A DNA stretch of 51,714 bases from a bacterium (GTDB lineage: Bacteria; Patescibacteriota; Gracilibacteria; UM-FILTER-43-11). Positions 27,187-35,362 of the stretch are shown in pieces. Both the position numbers and the translations under genes were made by a program. Position 1 is the stretch's first letter; the number at the start of each line of letters is the position of its first letter. The DNA lies in contig JAUHWS010000004.1 in NCBI GenBank assembly GCA_030427295.1, positions 1 through 51,714 on the forward strand. The letters are read 5' to 3'. The notes below the pieces were generated by a model that searched no databases, was not told the DNA's origin, and worked only from the letters and a program-made list of their open reading frames with translations.

Positions 27187-27847
27187 ATGAATCGTTCCAA
27201 ACTTCCTTCTTTGACACTCGTCGCTGCTCTTTCAGCTTGTAGTGGACCAATAAGCGTAGGGACCCAGGCTCCAAAACCGGCTCAACCAGGTCCCACCTCC
27301 ACCAGCCGCACCTGTTGATCCTGTAGGAGCTGCCATGGACTCAGCGCCCGTCCCAGCAGGAGCAAGTGTTCAAAGAGTAAGTTGCAGCAAATTTCGACAA
27401 ATGTATGGAGATACGATAGACCTTTCTAAAATCGACTGTGTAGACGTGGTGCAGGTCAGCGATGAAGTGCATGTCGATTCAAAGGATAACAATATGAGTG
27501 CAATCAGTGCTGCTGAGGAGTTGTCTCAGGCTAATAAAGAAGCGCAACTAGGTATACCTGCTGAATCAGCTCAAGACACTGAAATGCCTAGCCCAAATCC
27601 TCAGCAAATAGATCAATCTAATCCTGAAAATCTAGAGGCTAATGTGGAAGATAATTCTACGTTGAGGCAGCGAACAGAGTATGAAATGTCACTTTGCGTA
27701 GCAGCATGTCGTGAGAGTTTTCTTCGATGTTACATGGATTCGGGTTCGCTGAGAAAAGAAAAAGATCAAAAAAAAGCCTATGACAAGTGTCAGGAAACTA
27801 AGGGGGAATGCATGACCAGCTGTGATGAGCCAATAGTAGAAAGCTAG
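27187..27847 (+). pseudogene. Frameshifted lipoprotein with a mirror-symmetric Cys motif
   Basis: An ATG at 27187 opens a type II signal peptide (MNRSKLPSLTLVAALSAC, lipobox LSAC, Cys18) that runs in frame to a TGA near 27318. The remaining protein continues in the +1 frame: PPPPAAPVDPVGAAMDSAPV and on to the TAG at 27845, with an internal ATG at 27335 that would give 170 residues without a signal. Removing one C from the CCC at 27292-27294 joins the two parts into one Pro-rich lipoprotein of about 219 residues. Near the C-terminus the Cys spacing is C-x3-C-x6-C ... C-x6-C-x3-C across a charged helix pair, suggesting a disulfide-stapled helical hairpin. Either a real frameshift or a sequencing error. 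Function unknown. Confidence 0.7.
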
Positions 27848-27912
27848 TGGCCCCTCCAAACCCTCACGTAACGTCATAGTTTAATATCACCCCCCTCAAA
27901 ATGGGCCCCGGG

Positions 27913-28572
27913 CTACTGCAAGTGTTCACGGCGCCATTTTTCGATCTCGGCATGATGCCCTCCCAGCAGCACATCCGGCACTTTCATACCCCGAAAATTG
28001 GCAGGCTTCGTGTAGTGAGGGTACTCTTTTTTGCGTCCCAAGCGCTTCGAAAAGCTCTCTTCTTGATGTGACTCTGCATTGCCCAAAACCTCGGGCACCA
28101 GGCGACTCATCACATCCACAAAAACCATCGCCGGAATTTCCCCTCCCGATAGAACATAGTCTCCAATGGACAATTCAAAATCCACCAGCGAATCGATCAC
28201 GCGCTGGTCGATTCCTTCATAGTGGCCACAGATCAAAATAAACTGATCAAATTTTTTATTCAACTTTTCCGCCCGCACTTGGGTTAGTCGCATACCACGG
28301 GGGGATAGATAAATCACAGGAGCTTCGAGAGTTTTTTTCTTGATCGCCTCAATGCAGTCAAACAAAGGTTGTGGCGTAAACACCATCCCGGCCCCACCCC
28401 CGTAAGGCGTATCATCCACTTTTTTGTGCTTATTTGTCGAGTAGTCCCGAATATTGTGCAAGGTGATTTCAATCAAACCATTTCCTTGAGCTTTCTTGAG
28501 AATACTTTCATTTAAAAACCCCTGAAACATCTCAGGAAAAATCGTCAAAATATGAAATTGGGCGTGGGGCAT
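27913..28572 (-). CDS. trmD: tRNA (guanine-37-N1)-methyltransferase
   Basis: 219 residues, normal for the short form. SPOUT methyltransferase making m1G37 to prevent frameshifting. Motifs: ILTIFPEMF at the N-terminus, DDTPYGGGAGMVF near residue 53, YLSPRG near 88, CGHYEGIDQRV near 114, SIGDYVLSGGE near 135 and the tail KVPDVLLGGHHAEIEKWR. Alone on this strand; usual neighbours rpsP, rimM and rplS are not adjacent, as often seen in reduced genomes. Confidence 0.97.
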   Translation of the reverse strand: MPHAQFHILTIFPEMFQGFLNESILKKAQGNGLIEITLHNIRDYSTNKHKKVDDTPYGGGAGMVFTPQPLFDCIEAIKKKTLEAPVIYLSPRGMRLTQVRAEKLNKKFDQFILICGHYEGIDQRVIDSLVDFELSIGDYVLSGGEIPAMVFVDVMSRLVPEVLGNAESHQEESFSKRLGRKKEYPHYTKPANFRGMKVPDVLLGGHHAEIEKWRREHLQ

Positions 28573-28663
28573 AATAAAAATGGAGTCAGTAAATTTACTT
28601 TCAGTTTAAGGAAGATTAAATAAAAATCAATCCACATTTCCGGTTGGTGGCAAGACGATTTTT

Positions 28664-28692
28664 TTGTCAATCACTTCAATTATCCATAAACT
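28664..28692 (+). promoter_or_regulatory. Sigma-70 type promoter for the SLH protein gene
   Basis: TTGTCA at 28664-28669 and TAAACT at 28687-28692, 17 bases apart; the ATG lies 48 bases further. Confidence 0.6.
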
Positions 28693-28740
28693 CTTAATAA
28701 ATAAGTAACAAAAAATTTATCATCTAACTTCTTAATCAAG

Positions 28741-30624
28741 ATGACTCACCTCCTAAAAAACAGATTAGTGGAAGTCGTAAAAGGATGGAAAGCATTGCTT
28801 TCAACCTTCATTCTAGGCTTCGCATTGATCGCTTACATGCCTCAAGCGCATGCCGCTGTGCCCACCTTCACCATGACTGTCCAATCGTTGGCAGGTACGA
28901 ATAGTAAAATTCTAGTCACCTTCTCCGAAGGAGTATCAGGTACTTCAGGGGGAAGTACCGCCCTCAATTCAGCTGATTTTGTGATTGGTGGAACCGATGG
29001 CTTATCCATTGTCACTGTCTCGCACACAGCAGGAAATGATTATGCCGTCTTAAGCCTAGATGGAAATGTGAATGTAGGCGGTGCCGGAGAATTGACGATT
29101 GCCTGTGCGGCTGCTGCCATTTATGATGAAAACACAGCCGATGCCTGTGTCCAAGGAGATACCGATGTGCTCGGTGCAGCCATTGACAATACAATCACCG
29201 TAACAGATGCCAATATTTCTATTGCGGGGGGAACAGGAACGGGGGGTGCTTACATTGTAGGAGACACAGTGACAGTTACGTGGGACAATTCTGCAGGAGG
29301 AGATAATAACACCGATCCACTCGCCGCACTGTCACCAGTGACAGCCACATTGAATGGATTTGGGGGTGGAGCTGCAGCGGGCATGACCGATACAACCGCT
29401 TGCGGAGGAACTGCGAATGACGACATTTATGAAGCCTGCTACACGATTGCGGCAGGTAACATTGATAATGTCAATGTCAATGTCAGTGTCTCGGCAGTTG
29501 ACGCACTAGACAACTCAAGCGGTCTTGTGGCTGACACGACTAATGCTACGGTTGATAACGAGCCACCAGTCATTGTTATACCAGGTAATTTAACAATCAC
29601 TACTGATAATGATGTACCTGGTCAGGCAGATGTTGGCGATGAAGTGACTTATAATGAAGGTACAGCTGTTGCAGATGGAAACACCTGGTCTGTTGATTTG
29701 ACTAGTTTGACTGGGGATGCTGCGGCAACCAATGCGGGGAGTCCCTACACAGTCATCATTGGGATTTTAGATGGAAGCATCCAATTCACTGAAAATGTAG
29801 TCGACAATGCCGGAAATCGAACGCCGGGTAGTACAGTTGCTTTAAATGTAGACAACTTCTATTCACCGCCTAGTCAAGGAGGGAATGTAACACCACCTGA
29901 AGATAATAATGATGCTTGTGATCCTGAGGTAGACACCTGTCCTGATGAAACCCCTGCCGAAGAAGAGCCCGCAACGGAAGAAGCTCAGCCAACCGCGACA
30001 GAGGACGATACAACAATGAACGATGAGGAGGCTGAAGAAATGATCAATGATGTAGTCGACATGGTGGATCAATCTGAATGTGGTCGCAGCATGACCTCTA
30101 ATCCATTTGGAGACATTGCCAGTCACTGGGCTAAAGATTATATTCAAGCTCTTTATGCCAGTTGCGTGATTGATGGAAAAACCTCCACAAGCTTTGATCC
30201 AGATGCCTACATCACACGTTGTGAACTCACTAAGGTTGCTGTCAATGCCTTTGGATATGACGTTGAACCGGTTACAGAAAAACCTTTTGATGATGTAGAA
30301 ATCGATAGTTGGTGTGCTCCATATGCCGCTGCCGCTAAAAAGGCAGGTATTGTCGAGGGCATTTGGGAAAATCTCTTCGCTCCGGACATGCTCGTTGACC
30401 GTGCTCAAGCTGTGACCATCTTTGTTCGAGCTGGAAACTTTGGAGAATCTGAGGCTGGTTCACCTTTCTCTGACGTTGGAGAGGATTGGTACAAGGGGTA
30501 TGTCGTCCGTGCTTCTGAGCTTGATATTGTGGATGGGTATGGAAACGGCAAATTTGGACCTTCTGACCACATGACTCGTGGACAAGCGGCCAAAGTGACC
30601 GTTGAAACGCTTAAAAATCTATAA
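28741..30624 (+). CDS. S-layer homology (SLH) domain surface protein
   Basis: 627 residues. Signal peptide of about 38 residues ending AHA. Residues 40-375 are Gly/Ala/Thr/Asp-rich, with two or three Ig-like or cadherin-like beta domains (for example FTMTVQSLAGTNSKILVTFS and SVSAVDALDNSSG). An acidic linker with CDPEVDTCPDE and a run of Glu/Thr/Ala follows at about 385-440. Three SLH domains close the protein: FGDIASHWAKDYIQAL near 457, FDDVEIDSWCAPYAAAA near 515, FSDVGEDWYKGYVVRA near 577. SLH domains bind pyruvylated cell-wall polymers, so this is probably a cell-envelope anchored coat protein. Single gene with own promoter and a strong terminator. Confidence 0.92.
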   Translation: MTHLLKNRLVEVVKGWKALLSTFILGFALIAYMPQAHAAVPTFTMTVQSLAGTNSKILVTFSEGVSGTSGGSTALNSADFVIGGTDGLSIVTVSHTAGNDYAVLSLDGNVNVGGAGELTIACAAAAIYDENTADACVQGDTDVLGAAIDNTITVTDANISIAGGTGTGGAYIVGDTVTVTWDNSAGGDNNTDPLAALSPVTATLNGFGGGAAAGMTDTTACGGTANDDIYEACYTIAAGNIDNVNVNVSVSAVDALDNSSGLVADTTNATVDNEPPVIVIPGNLTITTDNDVPGQADVGDEVTYNEGTAVADGNTWSVDLTSLTGDAAATNAGSPYTVIIGILDGSIQFTENVVDNAGNRTPGSTVALNVDNFYSPPSQGGNVTPPEDNNDACDPEVDTCPDETPAEEEPATEEAQPTATEDDTTMNDEEAEEMINDVVDMVDQSECGRSMTSNPFGDIASHWAKDYIQALYASCVIDGKTSTSFDPDAYITRCELTKVAVNAFGYDVEPVTEKPFDDVEIDSWCAPYAAAAKKAGIVEGIWENLFAPDMLVDRAQAVTIFVRAGNFGESEAGSPFSDVGEDWYKGYVVRASELDIVDGYGNGKFGPSDHMTRGQAAKVTVETLKNL

Positions 30625-30635
30625 AACGCCATTCC

Positions 30636-30671
30636 AAAAAACACTCTGTCGCAAGATGGGGTGTTTTTTGT
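30636..30671 (+). terminator. Rho-independent terminator after the SLH gene
   Basis: AAAAAACAC at 30636-30644 pairs with GTGTTTTTT at 30661-30669, ending in a T-run, 11 bases after the stop codon. Confidence 0.85.
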
Positions 30672-30842
30672 TTATATAGAAGTCATTGATTTACTTGAGA
30701 AGCTTACAGAGCAGCCACTTCGCTAACTTATAAGCTCCAGTTGTCGTTAGTGAATGAAGAAAAGGCCACACACCACTGACCCCTCATCACTTAACAAGGA
30801 GGGCGAAGTCTGAGAAAAAAATATAAGGTTTCTATCAAAATA

Positions 30843-31376
30843 TCACTCCGACATGCTCAAGAGCTTTTCGACCGTTTTCCAGTTCCTTGTGGTGGCCGAT
30901 ACTTTCAATTTAGACTCTAGAAAGTTATTCGAGAGCTTGCTCCGTCCGTAACCATCAGGCGAATAGAAATAAGAGGTGTCTGATTTAAAATGAATTACAT
31001 CTCGACCATAATCACCCTCTAAAATCTTGTGGATCAATTCTGAGTCTGGTGTTTTCGAAAAAAACGTGATCATGAGCCTATTTTCAGGAATCGTTTTGTG
31101 ATCCAGTGGGCATGCCTCCAGGACCTTTCTAAAGTGTTGAGGACTTCGAACGAAGACTTGAATCTCCAGGTCAAATGCATTGCTTATTCCAGCCTTAATC
31201 TCTTTTTCAAGTTCTGCTTCTGACTGCTCTGAGCTAAAAACTGCATTCCCACTTTGAATGTAGGTTTGAACCTGTTTTAGTCCTATTCTATTTAAAAAAT
31301 TTCTAAGGTCCTCCATCTTGAGACGATTCCTACCCCCCACATTGATCCCCCGAAGCAAACAAATGTATTTTTTCAT
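30843..31376 (-). CDS. DUF1697 family protein
   Basis: 177 residues, the normal family size. N-terminal YICLLRGINVGGRNRLKMEDLR and YIQSGNAVFSS are the family signatures (ferredoxin-like duplicated fold), with ENRLMITFFSKTP and ATTRNWKTVEKLL in the second half. Biochemical role unknown. Its leader, immediately upstream of the ATG, is a heptad repeat (TTAACGATTAGCGAGTAACG region, 31378-31405). Confidence 0.93.
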   Translation of the reverse strand: MKKYICLLRGINVGGRNRLKMEDLRNFLNRIGLKQVQTYIQSGNAVFSSEQSEAELEKEIKAGISNAFDLEIQVFVRSPQHFRKVLEACPLDHKTIPENRLMITFFSKTPDSELIHKILEGDYGRDVIHFKSDTSYFYSPDGYGRSKLSNNFLESKLKVSATTRNWKTVEKLLSMSE

Positions 31377-31377
31377 A

Positions 31378-31410
31378 GCTAATCGTTACTCGCTAATCGT
31401 TAATCCTTAG
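31378..31410 (-). repeat. Heptad-repeat leader of the DUF1697 gene
   Basis: TAATCGTTACTCGCTAATCG on the plus strand followed by TTAATCC: units of 7 bases sharing TAATCGT or ACTCGCT. It ends directly at the start codon of the minus-strand gene and contains no ribosome-binding site. Confidence 0.6.
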
Positions 31411-31422
31411 AAAAGATACCAT

Positions 31423-31451
31423 TTGACAGATCAGCTTCACAAGGCTAGAAT
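31423..31451 (+). promoter_or_regulatory. Sigma-70 promoter of the SAM riboswitch and metK
   Basis: Consensus TTGACA at 31423-31428, 17-base spacer, TAGAAT at 31446-31451. Transcription would begin near 31458, just before the riboswitch aptamer. Confidence 0.85.
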
Positions 31452-31463
31452 GCTTGCAACAAT

Positions 31464-31596
31464 TCATTCATCACGAGTGGCAGCTAGGGATTTGGCCCGC
31501 TAAACTGCCCCGCAACCGATCCGTGTGACGACGGAGAACGGTGCGACATCCAACAAGATGAAAAGTCCGCCACTTCTCATCGCAGAAGTCTTTTTT
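31464..31596 (+). promoter_or_regulatory. SAM riboswitch (SAM-I clan) with terminator, controlling metK
   Basis: Aptamer 31464-31565. P1 pairs TTCATC (31467-31472) with GATGAA (31557-31562). Then the conserved CACGAGTGGCAG, a GGGATTTGGCCC hairpin, CTGCC closing P2, the invariant GCAACC, a P3 hairpin TCCGT/ACGGA, and GGTGCGACATCC before P1 closes. The CGAGTGG wording is closer to the SAM-I/IV or SAM-IV type than to classical AAGAG SAM-I; the subtype is not certain. The expression platform is ACTTCT/AGAAGT (31572-31589) plus six T, a terminator whose GCCAC 5' part can also pair with the aptamer GTGGC. SAM binding would stop transcription of metK 91 bases downstream. Confidence 0.9.
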
Positions 31597-31686
31597 AATT
31601 AGTGTGTAGCTGGTAACTACGTAAGTTTTAATTGACTAAACACTTACCAGCTAAACACCTACCACTTAAACACTTAAATTTAATAA

Positions 31687-32847
31687 ATGGGAAATTATTT
31701 TTTCACCTCCGAATCGGTCACCGAAGGACACCCCGATAAAATCTGCGACCAAATTTCAGATGCGGTGCTCGACGCCGTCCTCAAGGATGATCCCAACGGG
31801 GCCTGCTGCTGCGAGGTCTACACCACCACAGGATTGGTACTGGTGGGAGGAGAAATCACCACGAGTACTTACGTCGACATCCAAAAAATCGTCAGAGATA
31901 CCCTCAAAAATATCGGTTACATCCATGCGGATTATGGCATCGACTATAAAAGCTGCTCGGTGCTCAATGCCATTCACGAACAAAGTCCCGACATCGCTCA
32001 GGGGGAAGATGCCCACAGAAGCCCTCACAAGGCTCAGGGGGCAGGGGACCAGGGCATCATGATGGGGTATGCGTGCAAAGAAACCCCTGAACTCATGCCT
32101 CTCCCCATTATGTTGGCTCATAAACTTGCCAGGCGTTTGGCTGAGGTGCGTAAGAATGGCCGGCTGACTTACCTGCGCCCCGATGGAAAGTCTCAGGTCA
32201 CGATCGAATATGAGGATGAAAAGCCCAAAGCGGTTGAAGCGGTGGTCATTGCGGCTCAGCATGATCCAGAGGTGGACCCAGAGCAATTGCGGGAGGATAT
32301 TTTTCAGCAGGTGATTAAACCCATTTGTGGGGATTATCTCACGGAGCAAACAGAACTTTTCATCAATGAGACCGGTAAGTTTGTCGTAGGCGGGCCCCAG
32401 GGTGACACAGGTATGACCGGGCGTAAAATTATTGTGGATACTTATGGGGGTATGGGGCGACACGGCGGCGGGGCCTTCAGCGGAAAGGTGCCCAATAAGC
32501 AAGACCGCTCCGCCAGCTACATGGCCCGTTACATCGCCAAAAACATTGTGGCAGCCGACCTAGCGGACCGTTGTGAAATTCAACTAGCTTATGCCATTGG
32601 TTATCCCGAGCCTGTTTCAGTTCACGTGACAACTTTTGGCACTGGGAAATATTCCGACGAAAAAATCGAAGCCGCCGTCAAGGCCACCTTCGACATGACC
32701 CCCGCTGGCATCATCAAAACTCTAGACCTTAAACGCCCGATCTACCAAAGGACCTCTGTTTACGGCCATTTTGGCCGAGCAGAATTCCCCTGGGAGCAAG
32801 CAGATCGTATGGATGAGTTGAACAAATTTTTTGAACGGAAAGGGTGA
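31687..32847 (+). CDS. metK: S-adenosylmethionine synthetase
   Basis: 386 residues, normal length. Makes SAM from methionine and ATP. Signatures: [20 protein letters not shown] at the N-terminus, [12 protein letters not shown] near 118, [21 protein letters not shown] near 236 (one residue of each end trimmed here in meaning), and GHFGR near the C-terminus. The catalytic loop reads [11 protein letters not shown] where most bacteria have SGKDPTKVDRS, so the Asp after SGK is replaced by Val. Upstream lies a SAM riboswitch, giving product feedback. The TGA stop is immediately followed by the left boundary of composite element C. Confidence 0.97.
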   Translation: MGNYFFTSESVTEGHPDKICDQISDAVLDAVLKDDPNGACCCEVYTTTGLVLVGGEITTSTYVDIQKIVRDTLKNIGYIHADYGIDYKSCSVLNAIHEQSPDIAQGEDAHRSPHKAQGAGDQGIMMGYACKETPELMPLPIMLAHKLARRLAEVRKNGRLTYLRPDGKSQVTIEYEDEKPKAVEAVVIAAQHDPEVDPEQLREDIFQQVIKPICGDYLTEQTELFINETGKFVVGGPQGDTGMTGRKIIVDTYGGMGRHGGGAFSGKVPNKQDRSASYMARYIAKNIVAADLADRCEIQLAYAIGYPEPVSVHVTTFGTGKYSDEKIEAAVKATFDMTPAGIIKTLDLKRPIYQRTSVYGHFGRAEFPWEQADRMDELNKFFERKG

Positions 32848-33097
32848 AGTATATACTCACCCTACTCCCAACTATATACTTATCTCCCACAAAATGCTGG
32901 GGTTCATCTCAGCACCTTTTTCAGCAAGCGGATTAGCGAATAGCGAGTAGCGATTAGCTAAGAACCCTATTTTAAAAAGCTAAACGCCATACGCTGACCG
33001 CTAAACACTCAAAAAATAAATTCGTAATTGGTAATTTGTAATTCGTAATTGAGAAAAAAGTATATACCCACCCCAATTCAAAGTATATACCTAAGTG
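32848..33097 (+). repeat. Composite intergenic element, copy C (short)
   Basis: Starts on the base after the metK stop codon. Boundary unit L 32848-32884, hairpin loop with AAAATGCTG, GCGGATTAGCG heptads, CTAAACGCC and ATTCGTAATT blocks, boundary unit R 33059-33097. The downstream GGAAT hairpins and the 28-bp palindrome of copies A, B, D and E are absent. The remaining 100 bases before the cytidine deaminase stop show nothing recognisable. Confidence 0.75.
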
Positions 33098-33202
33098 AAG
33101 CATTTCAAGTCATTTTTTATAACCGGACGGGGCGAAAATATCAAATAGGCAAAAAAGCAGAAAGTGTTCCATGTGAGTGGACTCTCTTATATTAAAGAGG
33201 AA

Positions 33203-33625
33203 TTAATTAATACTAAAGGCGAATGGTAGTAGTGACCTTACCCCTATTAAGCGCATTACTTTATTGCGCCCTGCCAAAATAATAGTTATTTCTTCATCTC
33301 CATTACTTTCAATCTCCCTTAGATCTTGGCAACACTGCCCGCATGGTGTGATTGGGTGTTCGGTAGCACATTGCTCTGAGCCAACATCTAAATCATCATT
33401 CACAGGACCCCCAACTACAGCGATTTTTCTAATTTTATCTCTTTTTCCTGCTACGGATGCAAGAATAATGGCTGCACGTTCGGCGCAAGTGCCCTTGTAA
33501 TTAACCACCTCTTGGTTAGATCCTTTGAATACGTGGCCGTCTGCTGCCAATACGGCAGCTCCAACGCCAAAGCCAGAATATACCGAATAGCTCGTTTTCC
33601 TGCCACTGTAGGCTGCTTGCACCAA
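33203..33625 (-). CDS. cdd: Cytidine deaminase, N-terminus interrupted by an in-frame stop
   Basis: About 140 residues from the TTG or GTG just after a TAA. Zinc-dependent deamination of cytidine/deoxycytidine to uridine. Catalytic motif CAERAA with the proton-shuttling Glu, and the second zinc pair PCGQCCQ, are both intact; VGAAVLA near residue 21 forms the substrate pocket. The PYS of most homologues is VYS. The expected N-terminal helix is encoded upstream in the same frame (33626-33700) but a TAA separates it, so the protein as read lacks about 24 residues unless read through. Faces metK across composite element C. Confidence 0.88.
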   Translation of the reverse strand: MVQAAYSGRKTSYSVYSGFGVGAAVLAADGHVFKGSNQEVVNYKGTCAERAAIILASVAGKRDKIRKIAVVGGPVNDDLDVGSEQCATEHPITPCGQCCQDLREIESNGDEEITIILAGRNKVMRLIGVRSLLPFAFSIN

Positions 33626-33700
33626 TTACCTTTCATCTTCGGGCAATACATCTACGGAATCAAATTCTTCATATCGAATAACCAATTCTTGACTAGCCAT
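33626..33700 (-). other. Separated N-terminal segment of the cytidine deaminase gene
   Basis: ATG at 33700 encodes MASQELVIRYEEFDSVDV then LPEDER and a TAA at 33628-33626, directly followed in frame by LVQAAYSGRK of the deaminase. The joined wording (EEFDSVDVLPEDER-x-LVQAA) matches the N-terminal helix of cytidine deaminases, where x is commonly Gln or Lys. A single CAA or AAA to TAA change would explain it. AAAGG just before the stop could serve reinitiation at the GTG/TTG. Confidence 0.65.
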
Positions 33701-33774
33701 AATTTTATTAAAATAATTTAAAAGGGAATCATGTTACATAATCTTTTTAAAAAAGTCTAATTTCTATTTAATAT

Positions 33775-34602
33775 TTATTCATACTCCACTCGTTCCACCT
33801 CAATTTTCTGCCCCAAAAACTGACCCCCCAATGCTGCGAAACGTTCAGGAGAATCGGTCGTCAAATACCGTCGCACCCCATTTTTGGAAAGTTTTTCCAG
33901 AAGTTCCGGATGTTTTTCAAAGTAATCCGCGATGGCTTCCACCGACGCCTCAGACGACGAAATCACACGACAGTTTTTACCCATCATCCGATTAATTTCT
34001 TTCTGGAGGAGGGGATAGTGGGTGCATCCCAAAATAAGGGTGTCCACATGAGCATTTTTGAGCGGGCGAAGATAGTTCCTCAAAATCATGCGCGTGGCCG
34101 GATGCTTAATCAGACCCTCCTCGATCAGGGGAACCAACAAGGGGCACGCCTGTGAATAAAGTTTGACCTTTTCACGAGCCCGTTTGTCCTTGGGTTGGTA
34201 GAATTCTGTATAATTTTCCAACTCCCGCTCATACTTACCAGAGTCAACCGTGCTCCTTGTGGCAATCAATCCAACATTGCCAAAGCGGCTTTGCTTTAAG
34301 GCTTCCTGAGCCGTGGGCACCAGGACGCCTAAAATCACCGGTTTACCTTGATATTTTTCTTGAACCGCTCTCAGCGCCTCGGCACTCGCCGTATTGCAGG
34401 CCACGATGATGAGTTCACAACCTTGTTCGACCAAATAGCCGACCCCCGCCAAAGTGAGTTTTTCGATACGCTCCTGACTATGAGGGCCATAGGGATAGTT
34501 GGCTTGGTCTCCCAAATACATGTAATCAAATTCGGGATAGCGTTTTAAATATTCCTTCATTACGGTCAATCCTCCAAAGCCTGAGTCAAAGAAACCAATC
34601 AT
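33775..34602 (-). CDS. murI: Glutamate racemase
   Basis: 275 residues. Supplies D-glutamate for peptidoglycan. Substrate loop IGFFDSGFGGLTV at residues 2-14, the two catalytic Cys in VACNTAS (Cys69) and LGCTHYPLL (Cys193), and YLGDQANYPYG near 30-39. Complete. Its leader (34603-34640) is a clear 7-nt repeat ending at the ATG. The gene follows pdxT by 70 bases on the same strand. Confidence 0.97.
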   Translation of the reverse strand: MIGFFDSGFGGLTVMKEYLKRYPEFDYMYLGDQANYPYGPHSQERIEKLTLAGVGYLVEQGCELIIVACNTASAEALRAVQEKYQGKPVILGVLVPTAQEALKQSRFGNVGLIATRSTVDSGKYERELENYTEFYQPKDKRAREKVKLYSQACPLLVPLIEEGLIKHPATRMILRNYLRPLKNAHVDTLILGCTHYPLLQKEINRMMGKNCRVISSSEASVEAIADYFEKHPELLEKLSKNGVRRYLTTDSPERFAALGGQFLGQKIEVERVEYE

Positions 34603-34605
34603 TAT

Positions 34606-34640
34606 ATAGCGGTTAGCGATTAGCGTTTAGCGCTTAGACC
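34606..34640 (-). repeat. Heptad-repeat leader of murI
   Basis: On the plus strand GGTTAGC GATTAGC GTTTAGC GCTTAG: four successive 7-base units with the pattern G-N-TTAGC. It sits between murI and pdxT, 4 bases before the murI start codon. Confidence 0.75.
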
Positions 34641-34672
34641 TATTCTAATCGAAAGAAAGTCGTTCGTCCAAT

Positions 34673-35275
34673 CTAGCATTGTTCCAGAAAATACCGATGA
34701 ATAACGGGGTCTTCCAAATACTCCGGATGAAAGGTGCTTGCCAAGACATTATCCTGGCGAATCAAAATCGGTTCATCGTTCAAGTGCGCTAAAACCTCGA
34801 CACTCTCTCCAAAATGTTTGAACTGAGGGGCTCGAATAAAGGTCGCCATGATCTTTTGCTGAGTGGGCAAATATTCCACCTCCGTTTCAAACGAATGCAG
34901 TTGCGAGCCAAACGCATTTCGATTGATGTCCGCCTCGATCAATCCCAACGGCTCGACTTTTTCAGCCGGATAAACTTGTTTTGAAAGCAGTATCGCCCCC
35001 GCACAGGTGCCGAAGACGGACAACGCTCCTGATTGAGCACGTTCCTTTATTACTTTGCCCAAGCCTGATTCCACTAAAAAAGCACTCATGACCGTGCTTT
35101 CTCCTCCCGGAATGATCAGGTGAGTGAGGCGTTCTACCTCCTGGACCGCCAAAACCCGCCGCCCCTGAATGCCACATTTTTTAAGGGCCAAGAGATGCTC
35201 TTCGACATTGCCTTGAAAGGCGAGTACACCGCCATTGATTTGGGTCTTAGGCTTGATCTTCTTTTCGAGTGACAT
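34673..35275 (-). CDS. pdxT: Pyridoxal 5'-phosphate synthase glutaminase subunit
   Basis: 200 residues. Hydrolyses glutamine and passes ammonia to PdxS. Class I amidotransferase triad: nucleophile Cys91 in FGTCAGAI, His183 and Glu185 in TFHPE; LAFQGNVEEH near 18 and IIPGGEST near 54-61 are family motifs. Start ATG at 35275, preceded by an AGTGGTC-type heptad leader. Located 79 bases after pdxS on the same strand. Confidence 0.96.
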   Translation of the reverse strand: MSLEKKIKPKTQINGGVLAFQGNVEEHLLALKKCGIQGRRVLAVQEVERLTHLIIPGGESTVMSAFLVESGLGKVIKERAQSGALSVFGTCAGAILLSKQVYPAEKVEPLGLIEADINRNAFGSQLHSFETEVEYLPTQQKIMATFIRAPQFKHFGESVEVLAHLNDEPILIRQDNVLASTFHPEYLEDPVIHRYFLEQC

Positions 35276-35277
35276 AA

Positions 35278-35310
35278 CTTAGGGAGTGGTCAGTGGCTAG
35301 TGGTCAGTAC
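35278..35310 (-). repeat. AGTGGTN heptad leader of pdxT
   Basis: Plus-strand units AGTGGTC AGTGGCT AGTGGTC AGTAC at 35284-35308, period 7. A related unit set (GAGTGGT GTGTGGT TAGTGGT GCGTGGT) lies at 36211-36240 upstream of pdxS. Confidence 0.65.
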
Positions 35311-35326
35311 TTTAGCTGATGGACAA

Positions 35327-35362
35327 AAAATTAATTACGTAATTAATTACGTAATTAATTTT
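35327..35362. repeat. 36-bp perfect AT-rich palindrome at the pdxS stop codon
   Basis: Every base from 35327 to 35362 pairs with its mirror; it consists of three AATTAATT blocks separated by two ACGT cores. It includes the pdxS TAA stop (35355-35357). On the minus strand it ends in TTTTTT, so it could act as a weak terminator between pdxS and pdxT, or as a protein site with two half sites. Confidence 0.8.

Noticed and set aside
31756-32502. 248-codon frame antisense to metK
   Set aside because: Shadow of a highly conserved gene.
32845-32862. Possible UGA=Gly recoding, as in Gracilibacteria
   Set aside because: Reading past TGA in metK and the RNHCP gene runs into non-coding repeat DNA, and protein ends match family lengths at the TGA.
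33451-33651. 66-codon minus-strand frame at the cytidine deaminase 5' end
   Set aside because: Different frame from the enzyme and without family-like sequence; the in-frame segment 33626-33700 is the meaningful one.
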